12,038 bases of DNA from BPIH01 sp042408535 (GTDB taxonomy: Bacteria > Chloroflexota > Limnocylindria > Limnocylindrales > CSP1-4). Below the pieces are notes generated by a model, which saw only the letters and a program-made list of their open reading frames with translations, did no database searches and was not told the origin of the DNA. The position numbers and the translations under genes were made by a program. Shown piece by piece: positions 1-7,731 of this stretch. Numbering within the stretch: position 1 is the first letter of the stretch; each line of letters begins with the position of its first letter. The DNA is taken from the NCBI GenBank assembly GCA_042408535.1, contig JBHORA010000034.1, positions 1 through 12,038 on the forward strand, given 5' to 3'.

Positions 1-878
1 AGATGGAGCCCGTCATCGAGCTCGTCCGCGGCTACATCGAGACCGACTACGACTATCCGAAGACCGTCGGCGCCCTCGCCGCCGACATCGAGGCCGCCTC
101 GAAAGAGATCCTCGAGGGCCTGGAAGGCGAGGCGCTCGAGGAGATGCGGGCGGCGAACGAGATCAACCTCCGGATGGCGCCGCTCACCCCCGACCACCAC
201 TTCTACATCGACCAGGGGGCGAACGCCCACGTCCGGCTCGTCCTCATCGCCATCGGCAAGAAGCTCGTCGAGCAGGGCCATCTCGACGACCCGAATGACG
301 TCGTCTTCTTCCGCTACAACGAGCTCCGCGTCTTCATGGCCGACCCGAGCGCCATGGACGGCCGGGCGATCGTCGCCCAGCGGAAGGCGGAGCGCGAGAA
401 GGCGTACTCGTACCGACCGCGTGACTGGATCGGCACGGCGACGAAGAGCCAGCTCGCCTTCCCGTACCTCAACCTCTGGGGCTTCCCGGACAAGTTCTAC
501 CGGAAGCAGGCGGCCGTCGCCGGCCAGATCACCGGCATCGGCGCCTCGCCGGGGGTCGTCGAAGGTGTCGCCCGGGTCGTCCTCAAGGAGGAGCAGTTCG
601 ACGAGGTCCGGGCCGGCGACATCCTCGTCTGCCAGATGACGAACCCGGCCTGGGTCGTCCTCTTCACGAAGATCGTCGGCCTCGTCACCGACGCCGGCGG
701 CACCGTCTCGCATCCGGCGGTCCTGTCCCGCGAGTTCGGCATCCCGGCCGTCGTCGGAACGACCGTCGCGACCTCGCAGATCAAGAGCGGCGATCGAGTC
801 CGGATCGACGGCACGAAGGGCGTCGTCGAGATCCTCGCCCCCGCCGCGCCGCTCGGCGGCGTCGGCTTCAAGGACTGA
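1..878 (+). CDS. PEP-utilising-type phosphotransferase, C-terminal part (5' end outside window)
   Basis: Partial gene; 291 residues are readable from an ATG at base 3. That Met is probably internal, because no ribosome binding site can be seen and relatives are much longer. Residues 1-170 are a helical region with a T-P-D-H-H-F-Y-I-D motif (62-70) followed by a G-H-L-D-D-P-N-D-V segment (92-100), a pattern I associate with substrate domains of PEP-synthase-like phosphotransferases. Residues 175-283 are the mobile swivel domain, with G-A-S-P-G (180-184) and the phosphohistidine motif G-G-T-V-S-H-P-A around His237, which carries phosphate between active sites. The protein ends just after the swivel, so no PEP/pyruvate barrel follows. 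This matches the order in rifampin phosphotransferase (ATP-grasp, substrate domain, His domain) rather than PEP synthase. Phenylphosphate synthase-like activity is another option. The family is clear; the substrate is unknown. Confidence 0.85.
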   Translation, partial: MEPVIELVRGYIETDYDYPKTVGALAADIEAASKEILEGLEGEALEEMRAANEINLRMAPLTPDHHFYIDQGANAHVRLVLIAIGKKLVEQGHLDDPNDVVFFRYNELRVFMADPSAMDGRAIVAQRKAEREKAYSYRPRDWIGTATKSQLAFPYLNLWGFPDKFYRKQAAVAGQITGIGASPGVVEGVARVVLKEEQFDEVRAGDILVCQMTNPAWVVLFTKIVGLVTDAGGTVSHPAVLSREFGIPAVVGTTVATSQIKSGDRVRIDGTKGVVEILAPAAPLGGVGFKD

Positions 879-898
879 GGCCGTGACGCCTCCGGCCC

Positions 899-946
899 GA
901 CCGCCGACGACCTGACCCACGACCGGGTCGGCGGTCCAGCGGACCG
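899..946 (+). other. Two overlapping inverted repeats after the first gene (possible terminator or attenuator)
   Basis: A perfect 10-bp inverted repeat pairs 899-908 (GACCGCCGAC) with 927-936, leaving an 18-base loop, and begins 21 bases after the stop codon of the first gene. A second perfect hairpin pairs 932-937 (CGGTCC) with 941-946 around a 3-base loop. The two share bases 932-936, so they cannot form together. A third, weaker GACCC/GGGTC pairing (914-918 with 925-929) also competes. No T-run follows, so a standard intrinsic terminator is not supported. The pairing is read directly from the sequence; a function is inference. Confidence 0.35.
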
Positions 947-996
947 GCCTCCCTCGCTGCGCCCGCCACCGCCGACCCGGGACCGAACCCGCCGGA

Positions 997-1011
997 GCCC
1001 GGACTCCGGGC
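997..1011 (+). other. Short GC hairpin in the 879-1071 intergenic gap
   Basis: A perfect 6-bp stem pairs GCCCGG (997-1002) with CCGGGC (1006-1011) around the loop ACT. It lies 60 bases before the start of the HprK-like gene. No T-run follows. In DNA this GC-rich a stem of this size can arise by chance. I see no convincing -35/-10 promoter anywhere in the 193-bp gap. Confidence 0.25.
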
Positions 1012-1071
1012 CCGCCGGGGCGACCACGAACGACGACCGCCAACGACGAAGCACGAGCACGAAAGGACCGC

Positions 1072-1956
1072 ATGAGCGAGTTGCGACTGTCCGAGGAGAT
1101 GTCGGCCGGCCCGGCGCGACTCCGGGTCGACGTTTACGGCGGTGAGCCGAGAGCGCACGTCCTCGACGACCTGAACTTTCTCAACTACCGCCTGGCCGAC
1201 GTCCGCATCTCACCCGAGGTGACCGTCCCCGAGCCCGACATCGTCTGGTATCAGGACGGGCCGAAGGACGTCCTCTACGACGGGCGCCGCTTCGTCTTCA
1301 GCGGTCCCTGGCCGGCCGGGCCGATCCAGAAGGTCATCGTGACGATGCTCGCCCTCCGGATGGAAGAGGTGGGCTACCATCCCTTCCACGCCTCCGCCGT
1401 CCGCTACCGGGGCAAGACGATCATGTTCCTCGGCGGCGAGTCGAACCACGGCAAGTCGATGGGCCAGATCGAGGCCTGCCGCCGCGGCGGGCTCCTCGTC
1501 TCGACCGAGACGACGGTCACCGACGAGGACGGGATCGTCCGGATGGGCTCGAAGTCGGTCTTCATCAAGAAGCGGACGGAGGGGACGGAACGGGCCGACA
1601 AGGCGGCCCCCGAGCGGGGCGTCGAGAAGTTCTTCGGGGCGATGCCGACCTGGGAGGAGTACACCGAGCCGGCTCCCGTCGACGTCGTCGTCGTGCCCTC
1701 CATCGACGGCAACTTCGACCCGAGCCTGGCCGAGATGATTCCCTTCGAACGGCAGTTCCAGACCTTCCACTCCCTCCAGAACTACTTCCTCCTGAACGAG
1801 CTCCTGGCGCCCGGCTTCCCGATGCCGATCGTCGACACCGTCGACCGACGGCGTCGGCGGGCCGCCTTCATCGAGCGATTCACCGACCGGCCCTACTACT
1901 TCGTCCGGGCAGCGACCCCCCAGGTCCTCATGGACGAGGTGGATCGGGTCGTCTGA
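1072..1956 (+). CDS. HprK-fold P-loop protein, non-canonical
   Basis: 294 residues; start supported by AAAGGA at 1062-1067. The core resembles the HPr kinase/phosphorylase C-terminal fold: a strand with F-H-A-S-A-V (105-110), then a Walker A loop G-E-S-N-H-G-K-S (122-129; Lys128, Ser129) for nucleotide phosphate binding. In HprK-like proteins the next strand usually ends in an Asp pair; here the matching place reads S-T-E-T-T-V (144-149), leaving one acidic residue, Glu146. I do not find the HprK C-terminal signature, and no HPr or other PTS gene is in the window, so this is probably not a true HPr kinase. The second half (170-294) matches nothing I recognise. No signal peptide or membrane segment is seen, so it should be cytosolic. 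It lies between a phosphohistidine-domain gene and a Mo-hydroxylase operon (32 bases before the latter). It may phosphorylate a protein or small molecule, or act as a nucleotide-dependent sensor. Confidence 0.7.
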   Translation: MSELRLSEEMSAGPARLRVDVYGGEPRAHVLDDLNFLNYRLADVRISPEVTVPEPDIVWYQDGPKDVLYDGRRFVFSGPWPAGPIQKVIVTMLALRMEEVGYHPFHASAVRYRGKTIMFLGGESNHGKSMGQIEACRRGGLLVSTETTVTDEDGIVRMGSKSVFIKKRTEGTERADKAAPERGVEKFFGAMPTWEEYTEPAPVDVVVVPSIDGNFDPSLAEMIPFERQFQTFHSLQNYFLLNELLAPGFPMPIVDTVDRRRRRAAFIERFTDRPYYFVRAATPQVLMDEVDRVV

Positions 1957-1987
1957 TCGCCGTCGTCGGATCGAGGAGGCGGCGCGC

Positions 1988-2857
1988 ATGCAGCCCTTCC
2001 GGTACGAGCGCCCCAGCAGCCTCGAGGGGGCCGTTCGGCTCCTCGCCGAGTACGGCCCGGGGGCCCGGGTCCTGGCCGGCGGCACGGACCTCATCATCCG
2101 GCTCCGGGACGGCACGCTCCGCCCCGACCTCGTCGTCGACATCAAGCGGATCCCCGAGCTCGCTCCTCGAATCGCCGAACGAGACGGCCGGCTCTCCATC
2201 TCGGCCGGGACGACGATGACCGACCTCGTCGCCGACGCGCGGATCCAGCGCCACTTCCGGGCCCTCGCCGACGCGGCGGCCGTCGTCGGCTCGGTCCAGA
2301 TCCGGAACCGGGCGACCCTCGTCGGGAACGTCTGCAACGCTTCGCCGGCCGCCGACACGGCCCCGGCCTTGCTCGTCTACGGGGCCGAGCTCATCGCCGT
2401 CGGTCCCGAGGGCGAGCGGCGGATCCCGATCGACGAGTTCTTCGTCCGCTCGGGGGTCACGACGCTCCGGCCCGGGGAGATCGTGATCGCCGTCGAACTC
2501 CCGCTCCCGACGGCGCCCGCTGGCTCGGTCCATGTCCGGCGCACCCGGCGTCGCGGTCACGACCTCGCCTCGGTCACCCTCGCCTGCCTCGTCACCTCGA
2601 ACGGCCAGCTCCGGCTCGCCTACGGGAGCGTCGGTCCGCGTCCGTATCTCGTCGCCGATGAGAGCGGTGCCCTCCTCGATCCGGCCGCCTCGGAGGCGGC
2701 GACGAACGCCGCCCTGGACCGCCTCTTCGCTGCCGCCAGCCCCTCGCCGCGTTCGATGCGGGCGAGCCCCGAGTACCGGCTGGCGATGCTCCGCGTCCTC
2801 GCCCGGCGGGCCCTCCAGACGGCCGCCGAGCGCCTCGCCCAGGAGGGATCGTCATGA
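1988..2857 (+). CDS. Molybdenum hydroxylase FAD-binding subunit (CoxM/XdhB-type)
   Basis: 289 residues, the usual length for this subunit. It takes electrons from the 2Fe-2S subunit and passes them to an external acceptor. The two FAD pyrophosphate-binding motifs of the family are present: A-G-G-T-D-L (30-35) and T-L-V-G-N-V-C-N-A-S-P-A-A-D (110-123). The C-terminal CO-dehydrogenase flavoprotein domain covers roughly 180-285. There is no inserted cysteine cluster, so it lacks the extra 4Fe-4S site that marks the FAD subunit of 4-hydroxybenzoyl-CoA reductase. The start has AGGAGG at 1974-1979, 8 bases upstream. The stop overlaps the next start (ATGA, 2854-2857), indicating translational coupling. 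Family assignment is firm; substrate specificity lies in the large subunit. Confidence 0.95.
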   Translation: MQPFRYERPSSLEGAVRLLAEYGPGARVLAGGTDLIIRLRDGTLRPDLVVDIKRIPELAPRIAERDGRLSISAGTTMTDLVADARIQRHFRALADAAAVVGSVQIRNRATLVGNVCNASPAADTAPALLVYGAELIAVGPEGERRIPIDEFFVRSGVTTLRPGEIVIAVELPLPTAPAGSVHVRRTRRRGHDLASVTLACLVTSNGQLRLAYGSVGPRPYLVADESGALLDPAASEAATNAALDRLFAAASPSPRSMRASPEYRLAMLRVLARRALQTAAERLAQEGSS

Positions 2858-3351
2858 CCGCCCCGAGCGCCCCAGCCTCCGAACGCCTGACCATCGAGCT
2901 GACCGTGAACGGCCGCCGCCGGACGGCGACCGTCGCCCCCTGGCACACCCTCCTCGAGGTCCTCCGTGACGAGCTCCGGCTCACCGGGACGAAGGAGTGC
3001 TGCCTCGTCGGCGAGTGCGGCGCTTGCACCGTCCGCCTCAACGGGCGGATCGTCGACTCCTGCCTCGTCCTCGCCATCGAAGCCGACGGCGGCGAGGTGA
3101 CGACGGTGGAGGGTCTCGCTCCGGTCGGAGCCCTGAGTCCCCTCCAGCGGAACTTCCTCCGCTACGGCGCCGTCCAGTGTGGCTTCTGCACGCCGGGCCA
3201 GCTCATGGCCGCCGACGATCTCCTCCGGCGGATCCCCGACCCGACCATCGAGGAGATCGCCGAGGGTCTCGCCGGCAACCTCTGCCGGTGCGGCTGCTAC
3301 GAACAGATCATCGAGGCCGTCGCCGTGACGGCCGAGGAGGCTCGAGGATGA
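2854..3351 (+). CDS. Molybdenum hydroxylase 2Fe-2S subunit (CoxS/XdhC-type small subunit)
   Basis: 165 residues, typical for this subunit, which carries electrons from the Mo centre to FAD. The N-terminal plant-type ferredoxin domain binds the first 2Fe-2S cluster through Cys50, Cys55, Cys58 (C-L-V-G-E-C-G-A-C) and Cys70. The C-terminal four-helix domain binds the second through Cys109 and Cys112 (C-G-F-C) and Cys144 and Cys146 (C-R-C-G-C-Y). All eight ligands are intact, so the subunit should be functional. AGGAGG at 2841-2846 lies 7 bases before the ATG, inside the end of the FAD subunit gene, and the stop overlaps the start of the Mo subunit gene. The three subunits are therefore probably made in fixed ratio. 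Confidence 0.96.
   Translation: MTAPSAPASERLTIELTVNGRRRTATVAPWHTLLEVLRDELRLTGTKECCLVGECGACTVRLNGRIVDSCLVLAIEADGGEVTTVEGLAPVGALSPLQRNFLRYGAVQCGFCTPGQLMAADDLLRRIPDPTIEEIAEGLAGNLCRCGCYEQIIEAVAVTAEEARG
3334..3340 (+). promoter_or_regulatory. Ribosome binding site fixing the Mo-subunit start
   Basis: GAGGAGG lies 7 bases before the ATG at 3348. The same frame stays open upstream to an ATG at 2997, but that extension is an arginine-rich out-of-frame reading of the 2Fe-2S gene. This site plus the ATGA overlap set the true start at 3348. Confidence 0.85.
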
Positions 3352-5648
3352 GTGCCGTCAGCGCCCCGCCGCTCCGCCGGGGCGTCGTCGGGGAGCCGGT
3401 CTGGCGGGTCGGCGGTGACGCCCGAGTCACCGGCCGGCAGCAGTACGTCGCCGACATCCACCTCCCGGGCGAGCTTCACGCCAAGCTCGTCTCCCTCCCC
3501 GTCGCCCGGGCGAAGATCCTGGCCATCGATCCGAGCGCGGCCCTCGCCGTTCCCGGCGTCCACCTCGTCGTCACCGCCGCCGACCTCCCCCAGCCGGTTC
3601 CCCGCTTCGGGCCCCAGTTCGAGGATCGACCGGTCATCGCCGTCGAGGAGACGAAGTACCACGGCGAGCCGGTGGCCGCCGTGGCCGCCGAGACGAAGGA
3701 GGCAGCGGAAGCCGCGGCGAAGCTCGTCCGGGTCGAGTACGAGGCGCTGCCGGCTGTCTTCACCGTGGCCGGGGCGTTGGCCCCCGACGCGCCCCTCGTC
3801 CGCGACCCGGCGACGAGGCCCGGCGATCCCTTCGCCACCACGAACATCCTCCGCGAGCACCGGGTCGGCTGGGGCGACGTCGAGGCGGCGACGGCGGACC
3901 TCGTCGTCGACGAGACGTACCGCTTCCCGATGGTCACCCACTTCGCCATCGAGCCCCACGCCTTCATCGCCGCCCCCGACGGCGACGGGATCGTCGTCTG
4001 GAGCTCGATCCAGCACCCCTTCTGGCTCCAGCGCGTCCTCGCCAAGCTGCTCGGGCTGCCGCTCTCCCGGGTCCGCGTCATCGCCCCCGATCCGGGTGGC
4101 GGCTTCGGCGGGAAGCAGCACGCCAAGTACGAGCCCCTCGTCGCCTTCATGGCCCGAGCGGTCGAACGGCCGGTCCGCCTCGTCCTCACCCTCGAGGAGA
4201 CGTTCCAGGCCGTCCGCCGGGCGGCGGCCGAGGTCCGGGTTCGGACCGGTCTCCGCCGAGATGGGACCCTCGTCTTCCAGGACGTCGAGGCGAACTATCT
4301 CATCGGCGCCTACGCCGACATCGCCGACCGGGTCGTCGGCAAGGGGAGCTACATCGCCTGCGGTCCGTACCGGCTCCCGAACGCCCGGATCGTCGCTCGG
4401 AGCGTCCTCAGTCACACCGTCCCCTCGACCGCCTTCCGGGGCTTCGGCAACCCGCAGGTGAACTGGGCCGTCGAGTCGAACCTCACCGAGGCGGCCGCCC
4501 GCCTCGGTCTCGACCCCCTCGAGCTCCGGCTCCGGAACCTGGCCCGGAAGGGCGAGGCCTTCATCCCCTTCGACACCCCGGCCGACGGCGACTGGGAGGC
4601 GACGGTCCGCCGGGCGGCGGAGCGGATCGGCTGGGGGACGCCGAAGCCGCCGGGGCACGGGCGGGGCGTCGCTCTCGGGATCAAGTCGGGGCCGACGACT
4701 GGCCTCTCGTACGCCACGGTCCGCTTCCTCAGCGACGGCAGCGTCGTCGTCTTCTCGGGAACCTCGGACATGGGCCAGGGTGCCCGGACGGTCTTCGCCC
4801 AGATCGCGGCCCACGAGCTCGGCGTCCCGGTCGAATGGGTGACGGTCGTCATGGGTGACACCGCTGTCGTCCCCTACGACCAGCAGACCTCGGCGAGCCG
4901 TTCGACCGCCCTCATGGGCAACGCCGTCCTCGGCGCCTGTCGGGACGTCCAGGCCCAGCTCCGGGCCATGGCCGCCCGCCTCTACGGCCTCGACGAGGCC
5001 GAGATCAGCGTCTCCGAGGGCGTCGTTCGACTCCCCGACCGAGAACTCACCCCGCTCGAGGTCCTGAAGGCCGGCCTCGGTCGGCTCGGGGGCGAGCTCA
5101 TCGGGACGGGCGAGGGCCGCAAGCCCGACGAGCCGGGCCACCCCCTCGGTGGGACGGCCTACTTCTACGAGTTCAACTGCACGACCTGCGAGGCGACCGT
5201 CGACGAGGAGACGGGCGACGTGACCCTCGTTCGGTACGTCACCGTCTCCGACGTCGGCCGGGCCATCAACCCGCTCCAGGTGACGATGCAGGACGAAGGG
5301 GCGGCGATCCAGGGCCTCGGCCATACCCTCATGGAGAAGTACATCTTCGACGAGCGGGGCCGGATCCGAAACCTCGGTGCCATCGACTACCGGATCCCGA
5401 CGAGCATGGACCTCCCCCTCCGGCTCGAGTCGGACTTCGTCGAGCACGCCGACGGACCCGGTCCCTACGGGGCGAAGGGGATGAGCGAGGGCGCCATCCT
5501 CTGCGCCGCTTCGGCCGTGGCCGGGGCCGTCCGGGACGCCTGCGGCGTCGTCATCCGCGATCTGCCGCTCGACCCCGAACGTGTCTGGCGAGCCCTCCAC
5601 GAGCGACAGCTGGGCGAGCGAACGCCCGACCAGCGAGGTCACTCCTGA
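3348..5648 (+). CDS. Molybdenum hydroxylase large subunit, molybdopterin-binding (xanthine dehydrogenase family)
   Basis: 766 residues, close to the usual 750-800. This catalytic subunit binds the Mo-pterin cofactor and oxidises the substrate with oxygen from water. Visible motifs: G-G-G-F-G-G-K-Q (250-257), T-A-F-R-G-F-G-N-P-Q (361-370), M-G-Q-G (475-478) and G-A-K-G-M-S-E-G, which holds the expected catalytic base Glu714. The active-site loop is neither the AYxCSFR of form I CO dehydrogenase nor the AYRGAGR of form II. It resembles the A-F-R-G-F-G-x-P-Q of xanthine dehydrogenases, so a CO dehydrogenase is unlikely and an aromatic N-heterocycle or aldehyde substrate is likelier. The usual G-V-G-E before the catalytic Glu reads G-M-S-E here. 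No export signal is seen, suggesting a cytoplasmic enzyme. No Mo-cofactor sulfuration or chaperone gene (XdhC/CoxF-like) is in the window. The exact substrate is unknown. Confidence 0.94.
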   Translation: MSAVSAPPLRRGVVGEPVWRVGGDARVTGRQQYVADIHLPGELHAKLVSLPVARAKILAIDPSAALAVPGVHLVVTAADLPQPVPRFGPQFEDRPVIAVEETKYHGEPVAAVAAETKEAAEAAAKLVRVEYEALPAVFTVAGALAPDAPLVRDPATRPGDPFATTNILREHRVGWGDVEAATADLVVDETYRFPMVTHFAIEPHAFIAAPDGDGIVVWSSIQHPFWLQRVLAKLLGLPLSRVRVIAPDPGGGFGGKQHAKYEPLVAFMARAVERPVRLVLTLEETFQAVRRAAAEVRVRTGLRRDGTLVFQDVEANYLIGAYADIADRVVGKGSYIACGPYRLPNARIVARSVLSHTVPSTAFRGFGNPQVNWAVESNLTEAAARLGLDPLELRLRNLARKGEAFIPFDTPADGDWEATVRRAAERIGWGTPKPPGHGRGVALGIKSGPTTGLSYATVRFLSDGSVVVFSGTSDMGQGARTVFAQIAAHELGVPVEWVTVVMGDTAVVPYDQQTSASRSTALMGNAVLGACRDVQAQLRAMAARLYGLDEAEISVSEGVVRLPDRELTPLEVLKAGLGRLGGELIGTGEGRKPDEPGHPLGGTAYFYEFNCTTCEATVDEETGDVTLVRYVTVSDVGRAINPLQVTMQDEGAAIQGLGHTLMEKYIFDERGRIRNLGAIDYRIPTSMDLPLRLESDFVEHADGPGPYGAKGMSEGAILCAASAVAGAVRDACGVVIRDLPLDPERVWRALHERQLGERTPDQRGHS

Positions 5649-5684
5649 GGCCGTGGAGCAGGCCAGCGAGAGAGGACAGCGACG

Positions 5685-6575
5685 ATGACCGCCAACCTCG
5701 ACATCGGTCCCCTCGGCCGACTGCCGGCCGAGCAGGTCGTCCGAGCCGCCCGGCTCATCCGCGAAGGACGCCTCATCTCCCTCGCTGCTATCCGCTTCCC
5801 GGGGATGCCCCTCTTCCCCGGCCATCCGCCGTTCCAGGTCCTCAACTACCGGACGCCGCGAGGGATCCGGGTCAGTGGCGCCAAGCCCTGGGGCCCGGTG
5901 AACGACGTCGGCCTCGGCTACATGGCCGAGTACCTCATGGCCACTTCCCATTCGGGAGCCCACATCGACGCCCTCGCCCACATGACCGTCGGCGAGGACA
6001 TGCACTGGTACGGCGGCGGGCGGCCCGACGAGCACCTGACCGACTTCGGGCCGACCTACCTCGACGCCTCGACGTTGCCGCCGATCTTCACCCGCGGCGT
6101 CCTCCTCGATGCGGCCAGCTACCGGGGCGTCGACTGCCTGCCGAAGGGGGCGCCGATCGATGCCGCGGAGCTGGAGGCGATCGCCGCCGCCGAGGGGGTC
6201 CGGATCGAACCATGGGACGTCGTCCTCATCCGGACCGGCTACATGAGCCTCTGGCCCGACGCCGAACGGATGGCAGCCCACAAGACGCCCGGCCCGGACG
6301 TCAGTGCGGCCCGGTGGCTCCTCGAGCAGGGGGTCGTCGCGACCGGCACCGACACCGAGACCTACGAGGTTCAGCCGGCCCCCGATCCCGGACCGGAGGG
6401 CAATCCGCAGCCCGTCCACACCCTCCTCCTCATCGAGAACGGGGTCTATCTCATGGAGAGCCTCGATCTCGAGGAGCTGGCCCGGGCCCGAATCTACGAG
6501 TTCTGCTTCGTCGCCCTCCCCCTCAAGATCCGCGGCGCCACCGGCTCGATGATCGATCCGGTGGCCGCCGTCTAG
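5685..6575 (+). CDS. Cyclase-family metal-dependent hydrolase (kynurenine formamidase/isatin hydrolase-like)
   Basis: 296 residues, somewhat longer than bacterial kynurenine formamidase (about 210) but within the broad cyclase family. The metal-binding motif H-S-G-A-H-I-D-A-L-A-H supplies His89, His93, Asp95 and His99, matching the family pattern HxGxHxDxxxH; Ala92 stands where Thr is common. The C-terminal P-L-K-I-R-G-A-T-G-S stretch (about 278-288) is also typical. Characterised members hydrolyse amides or lactams, including N-formylkynurenine and isatin. Downstream of a Mo hydroxylase, a natural role would be opening a hydroxylated heteroaromatic ring; this is inference. AGAGGA at 5671-5676 precedes the ATG by 8 bases, and the gap from the Mo subunit gene is 36 bases. 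There is no signal peptide. Confidence 0.88.
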   Translation: MTANLDIGPLGRLPAEQVVRAARLIREGRLISLAAIRFPGMPLFPGHPPFQVLNYRTPRGIRVSGAKPWGPVNDVGLGYMAEYLMATSHSGAHIDALAHMTVGEDMHWYGGGRPDEHLTDFGPTYLDASTLPPIFTRGVLLDAASYRGVDCLPKGAPIDAAELEAIAAAEGVRIEPWDVVLIRTGYMSLWPDAERMAAHKTPGPDVSAARWLLEQGVVATGTDTETYEVQPAPDPGPEGNPQPVHTLLLIENGVYLMESLDLEELARARIYEFCFVALPLKIRGATGSMIDPVAAV

Positions 6576-6577
6576 CC

Positions 6578-6605
6578 CCCGGCCGAGGCCTGCGCGGAGG
6601 CCGGG
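6578..6605 (+). other. Hairpin just after the cyclase-family gene
   Basis: A perfect 7-bp stem pairs CCCGGCC (6578-6584) with GGCCGGG (6599-6605) around a 14-base loop, starting 3 bases after the stop codon. No T-run follows and the next gene starts 32 bases later. It may mark an RNA processing or partial termination point inside the operon, or be chance pairing in GC-rich DNA. Confidence 0.25.
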
Positions 6606-6636
6606 ACGAACAGCTCATGCCCGAAGGAGCTCCTCC

Positions 6637-7692
6637 ATGACGACCACGATGCGAGCCCTCGTCGTCCTCGAACCCGGTCGCTTCGAGATCCAGGACGTCC
6701 CGATCCCGGAGCCCGGACCGAACGAGGTCCTCGCCCGCGTCCGGGCAGTGTCGATCTGCGGCACCGACGCCCACCTCATCAGGGGCGACTACCCGGGCTT
6801 CTGGCCGCCCGCCTTTCCCTTCATCCCCGGCCACGAGTGGGCTGGCGAGATCGTCGCCCTCGGACCGGGCGCCGAGCGGCACGGCTGGCGGATCGGCGAT
6901 CGGGTCGCCGGGACCTCCCACGACGCCTGCGGGGTCTGCCAGAAGTGCGTGGAGGGGCGCTACAACCTCTGCGAGAACTACGGTCGGCCGGGGCTTCACA
7001 AGCAGTACGGCCACAACACCCAGGGCGCCGACGCCGAGTACGTCGTCCAGGGGGTCAAGACGATCTTCCGGCTCCCGGACAGCCTCTCCTTCGACGAGGG
7101 GGCGATCGTCGACCCGGCCTCCATCGCCCTCCACGTCGCCAACCGGGGCGCAATCGCTCCTGGCGACACCGTCGCCATCACCGGCGCCGGTCCGATCGGC
7201 CTCCTCGCCGGCGACGCCGCCCTCGTCCGGGGTGCCGCCCGGGTCATCGTCGTCGGCCGGGGGCGCCGCCTCCAGAAGGCAGCCGAGATGGGCTTCGAGA
7301 CCGTCGACTCGACGGCCGGCGATCCCGTGGCCGAGGTGCGAGCCAGGACCGAAGGGCGGGGCGTCGACGTCGTCCTCGAGTGCGCCGGGGTGCCCGAGAC
7401 GATCGCCTGGGGACTCCGGATGCTCCGGCGCGGCGGGCGCTGCGCCGTCGTCGGGATCCCGACCCGGTCGGTGGAGCTTGCCCTCCAGGGCCTCGTCCTC
7501 GACGAGCTCGACCTCGTCGGATCCCGCGCCTCTGCCGGCGAGATGCTCCGGGTCCTGCCCCTCGTCGAGCAGGGCCGAGTCCGGGTCCGGGCGCTCATCA
7601 CCCACCGTTTCCCGCTCACCGACTACGCCGCTGCCCTGGCCACCTTCAACGACCCCGGGAGCGGTGCCCTCAAGATCGTCGTCCAGCCCTAG
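6637..7692 (+). CDS. Zinc-dependent medium-chain alcohol dehydrogenase
   Basis: 351 residues, the normal length for the threonine/sorbitol dehydrogenase branch. It should oxidise a secondary or primary alcohol with NAD(P). The catalytic zinc site has Cys41 (C-G-T-D) and His66-Glu67 (G-H-E-W-A-G). Asp159 (D-P-A) sits where family members often have Glu-Pro. The structural zinc lobe has Cys98, Cys101, Cys104 and Cys112 in C-G-V-C-Q-K-C-V-E-G-R-Y-N-L-C. The Rossmann loop G-A-G-P-I-G spans 183-188. All key residues are present. AAGGAG at 6624-6629 is 7 bases before the ATG; bases 6625-6634 form the palindrome AGGAGCTCCT, so the site could fold weakly on itself. The substrate is unknown. In context it probably oxidises a pathway intermediate, possibly together with the short-chain dehydrogenase downstream. 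Confidence 0.92.
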   Translation: MTTTMRALVVLEPGRFEIQDVPIPEPGPNEVLARVRAVSICGTDAHLIRGDYPGFWPPAFPFIPGHEWAGEIVALGPGAERHGWRIGDRVAGTSHDACGVCQKCVEGRYNLCENYGRPGLHKQYGHNTQGADAEYVVQGVKTIFRLPDSLSFDEGAIVDPASIALHVANRGAIAPGDTVAITGAGPIGLLAGDAALVRGAARVIVVGRGRRLQKAAEMGFETVDSTAGDPVAEVRARTEGRGVDVVLECAGVPETIAWGLRMLRRGGRCAVVGIPTRSVELALQGLVLDELDLVGSRASAGEMLRVLPLVEQGRVRVRALITHRFPLTDYAAALATFNDPGSGALKIVVQP

Positions 7693-7731
7693 CTCGGCCC
7701 GTCTCCGAGCGTCCGGGAGGAGACCGAACGC

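Noticed and set aside
875..885. The 11-base string CTGAGGCCGTG at the stop codons of the first gene and of the Mo subunit gene (5645-5655)
   Set aside because: Only two copies, GC-rich, no flanking similarity; chance is sufficient explanation.
2997..3347. N-terminal extension of the Mo subunit to an upstream ATG
   Set aside because: The extension is arginine-rich, overlaps most of the 2Fe-2S gene in another frame, and a strong ribosome binding site with an ATGA overlap sits at 3348.
3348..5648. Identification as aerobic CO dehydrogenase (CoxL)
   Set aside because: Gene order matches coxMSL, but neither the AYxCSFR nor the AYRGAGR active-site motif is present.
3297..6419. A 1040-codon open frame on the - strand opposite the Mo-subunit and cyclase genes
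   Set aside because: It is antisense to two genes with full catalytic motifs. Its product is rich in Asp, Gly, Arg and Val with no recognisable domain. The frame stays open because the C-ending codons of the real genes rarely create reverse stops.
6625..6634. Palindrome AGGAGCTCCT at the ribosome binding site of the alcohol dehydrogenase gene
   Set aside because: As an RNA hairpin it gives only a 3-bp stem; too weak to claim translational control.
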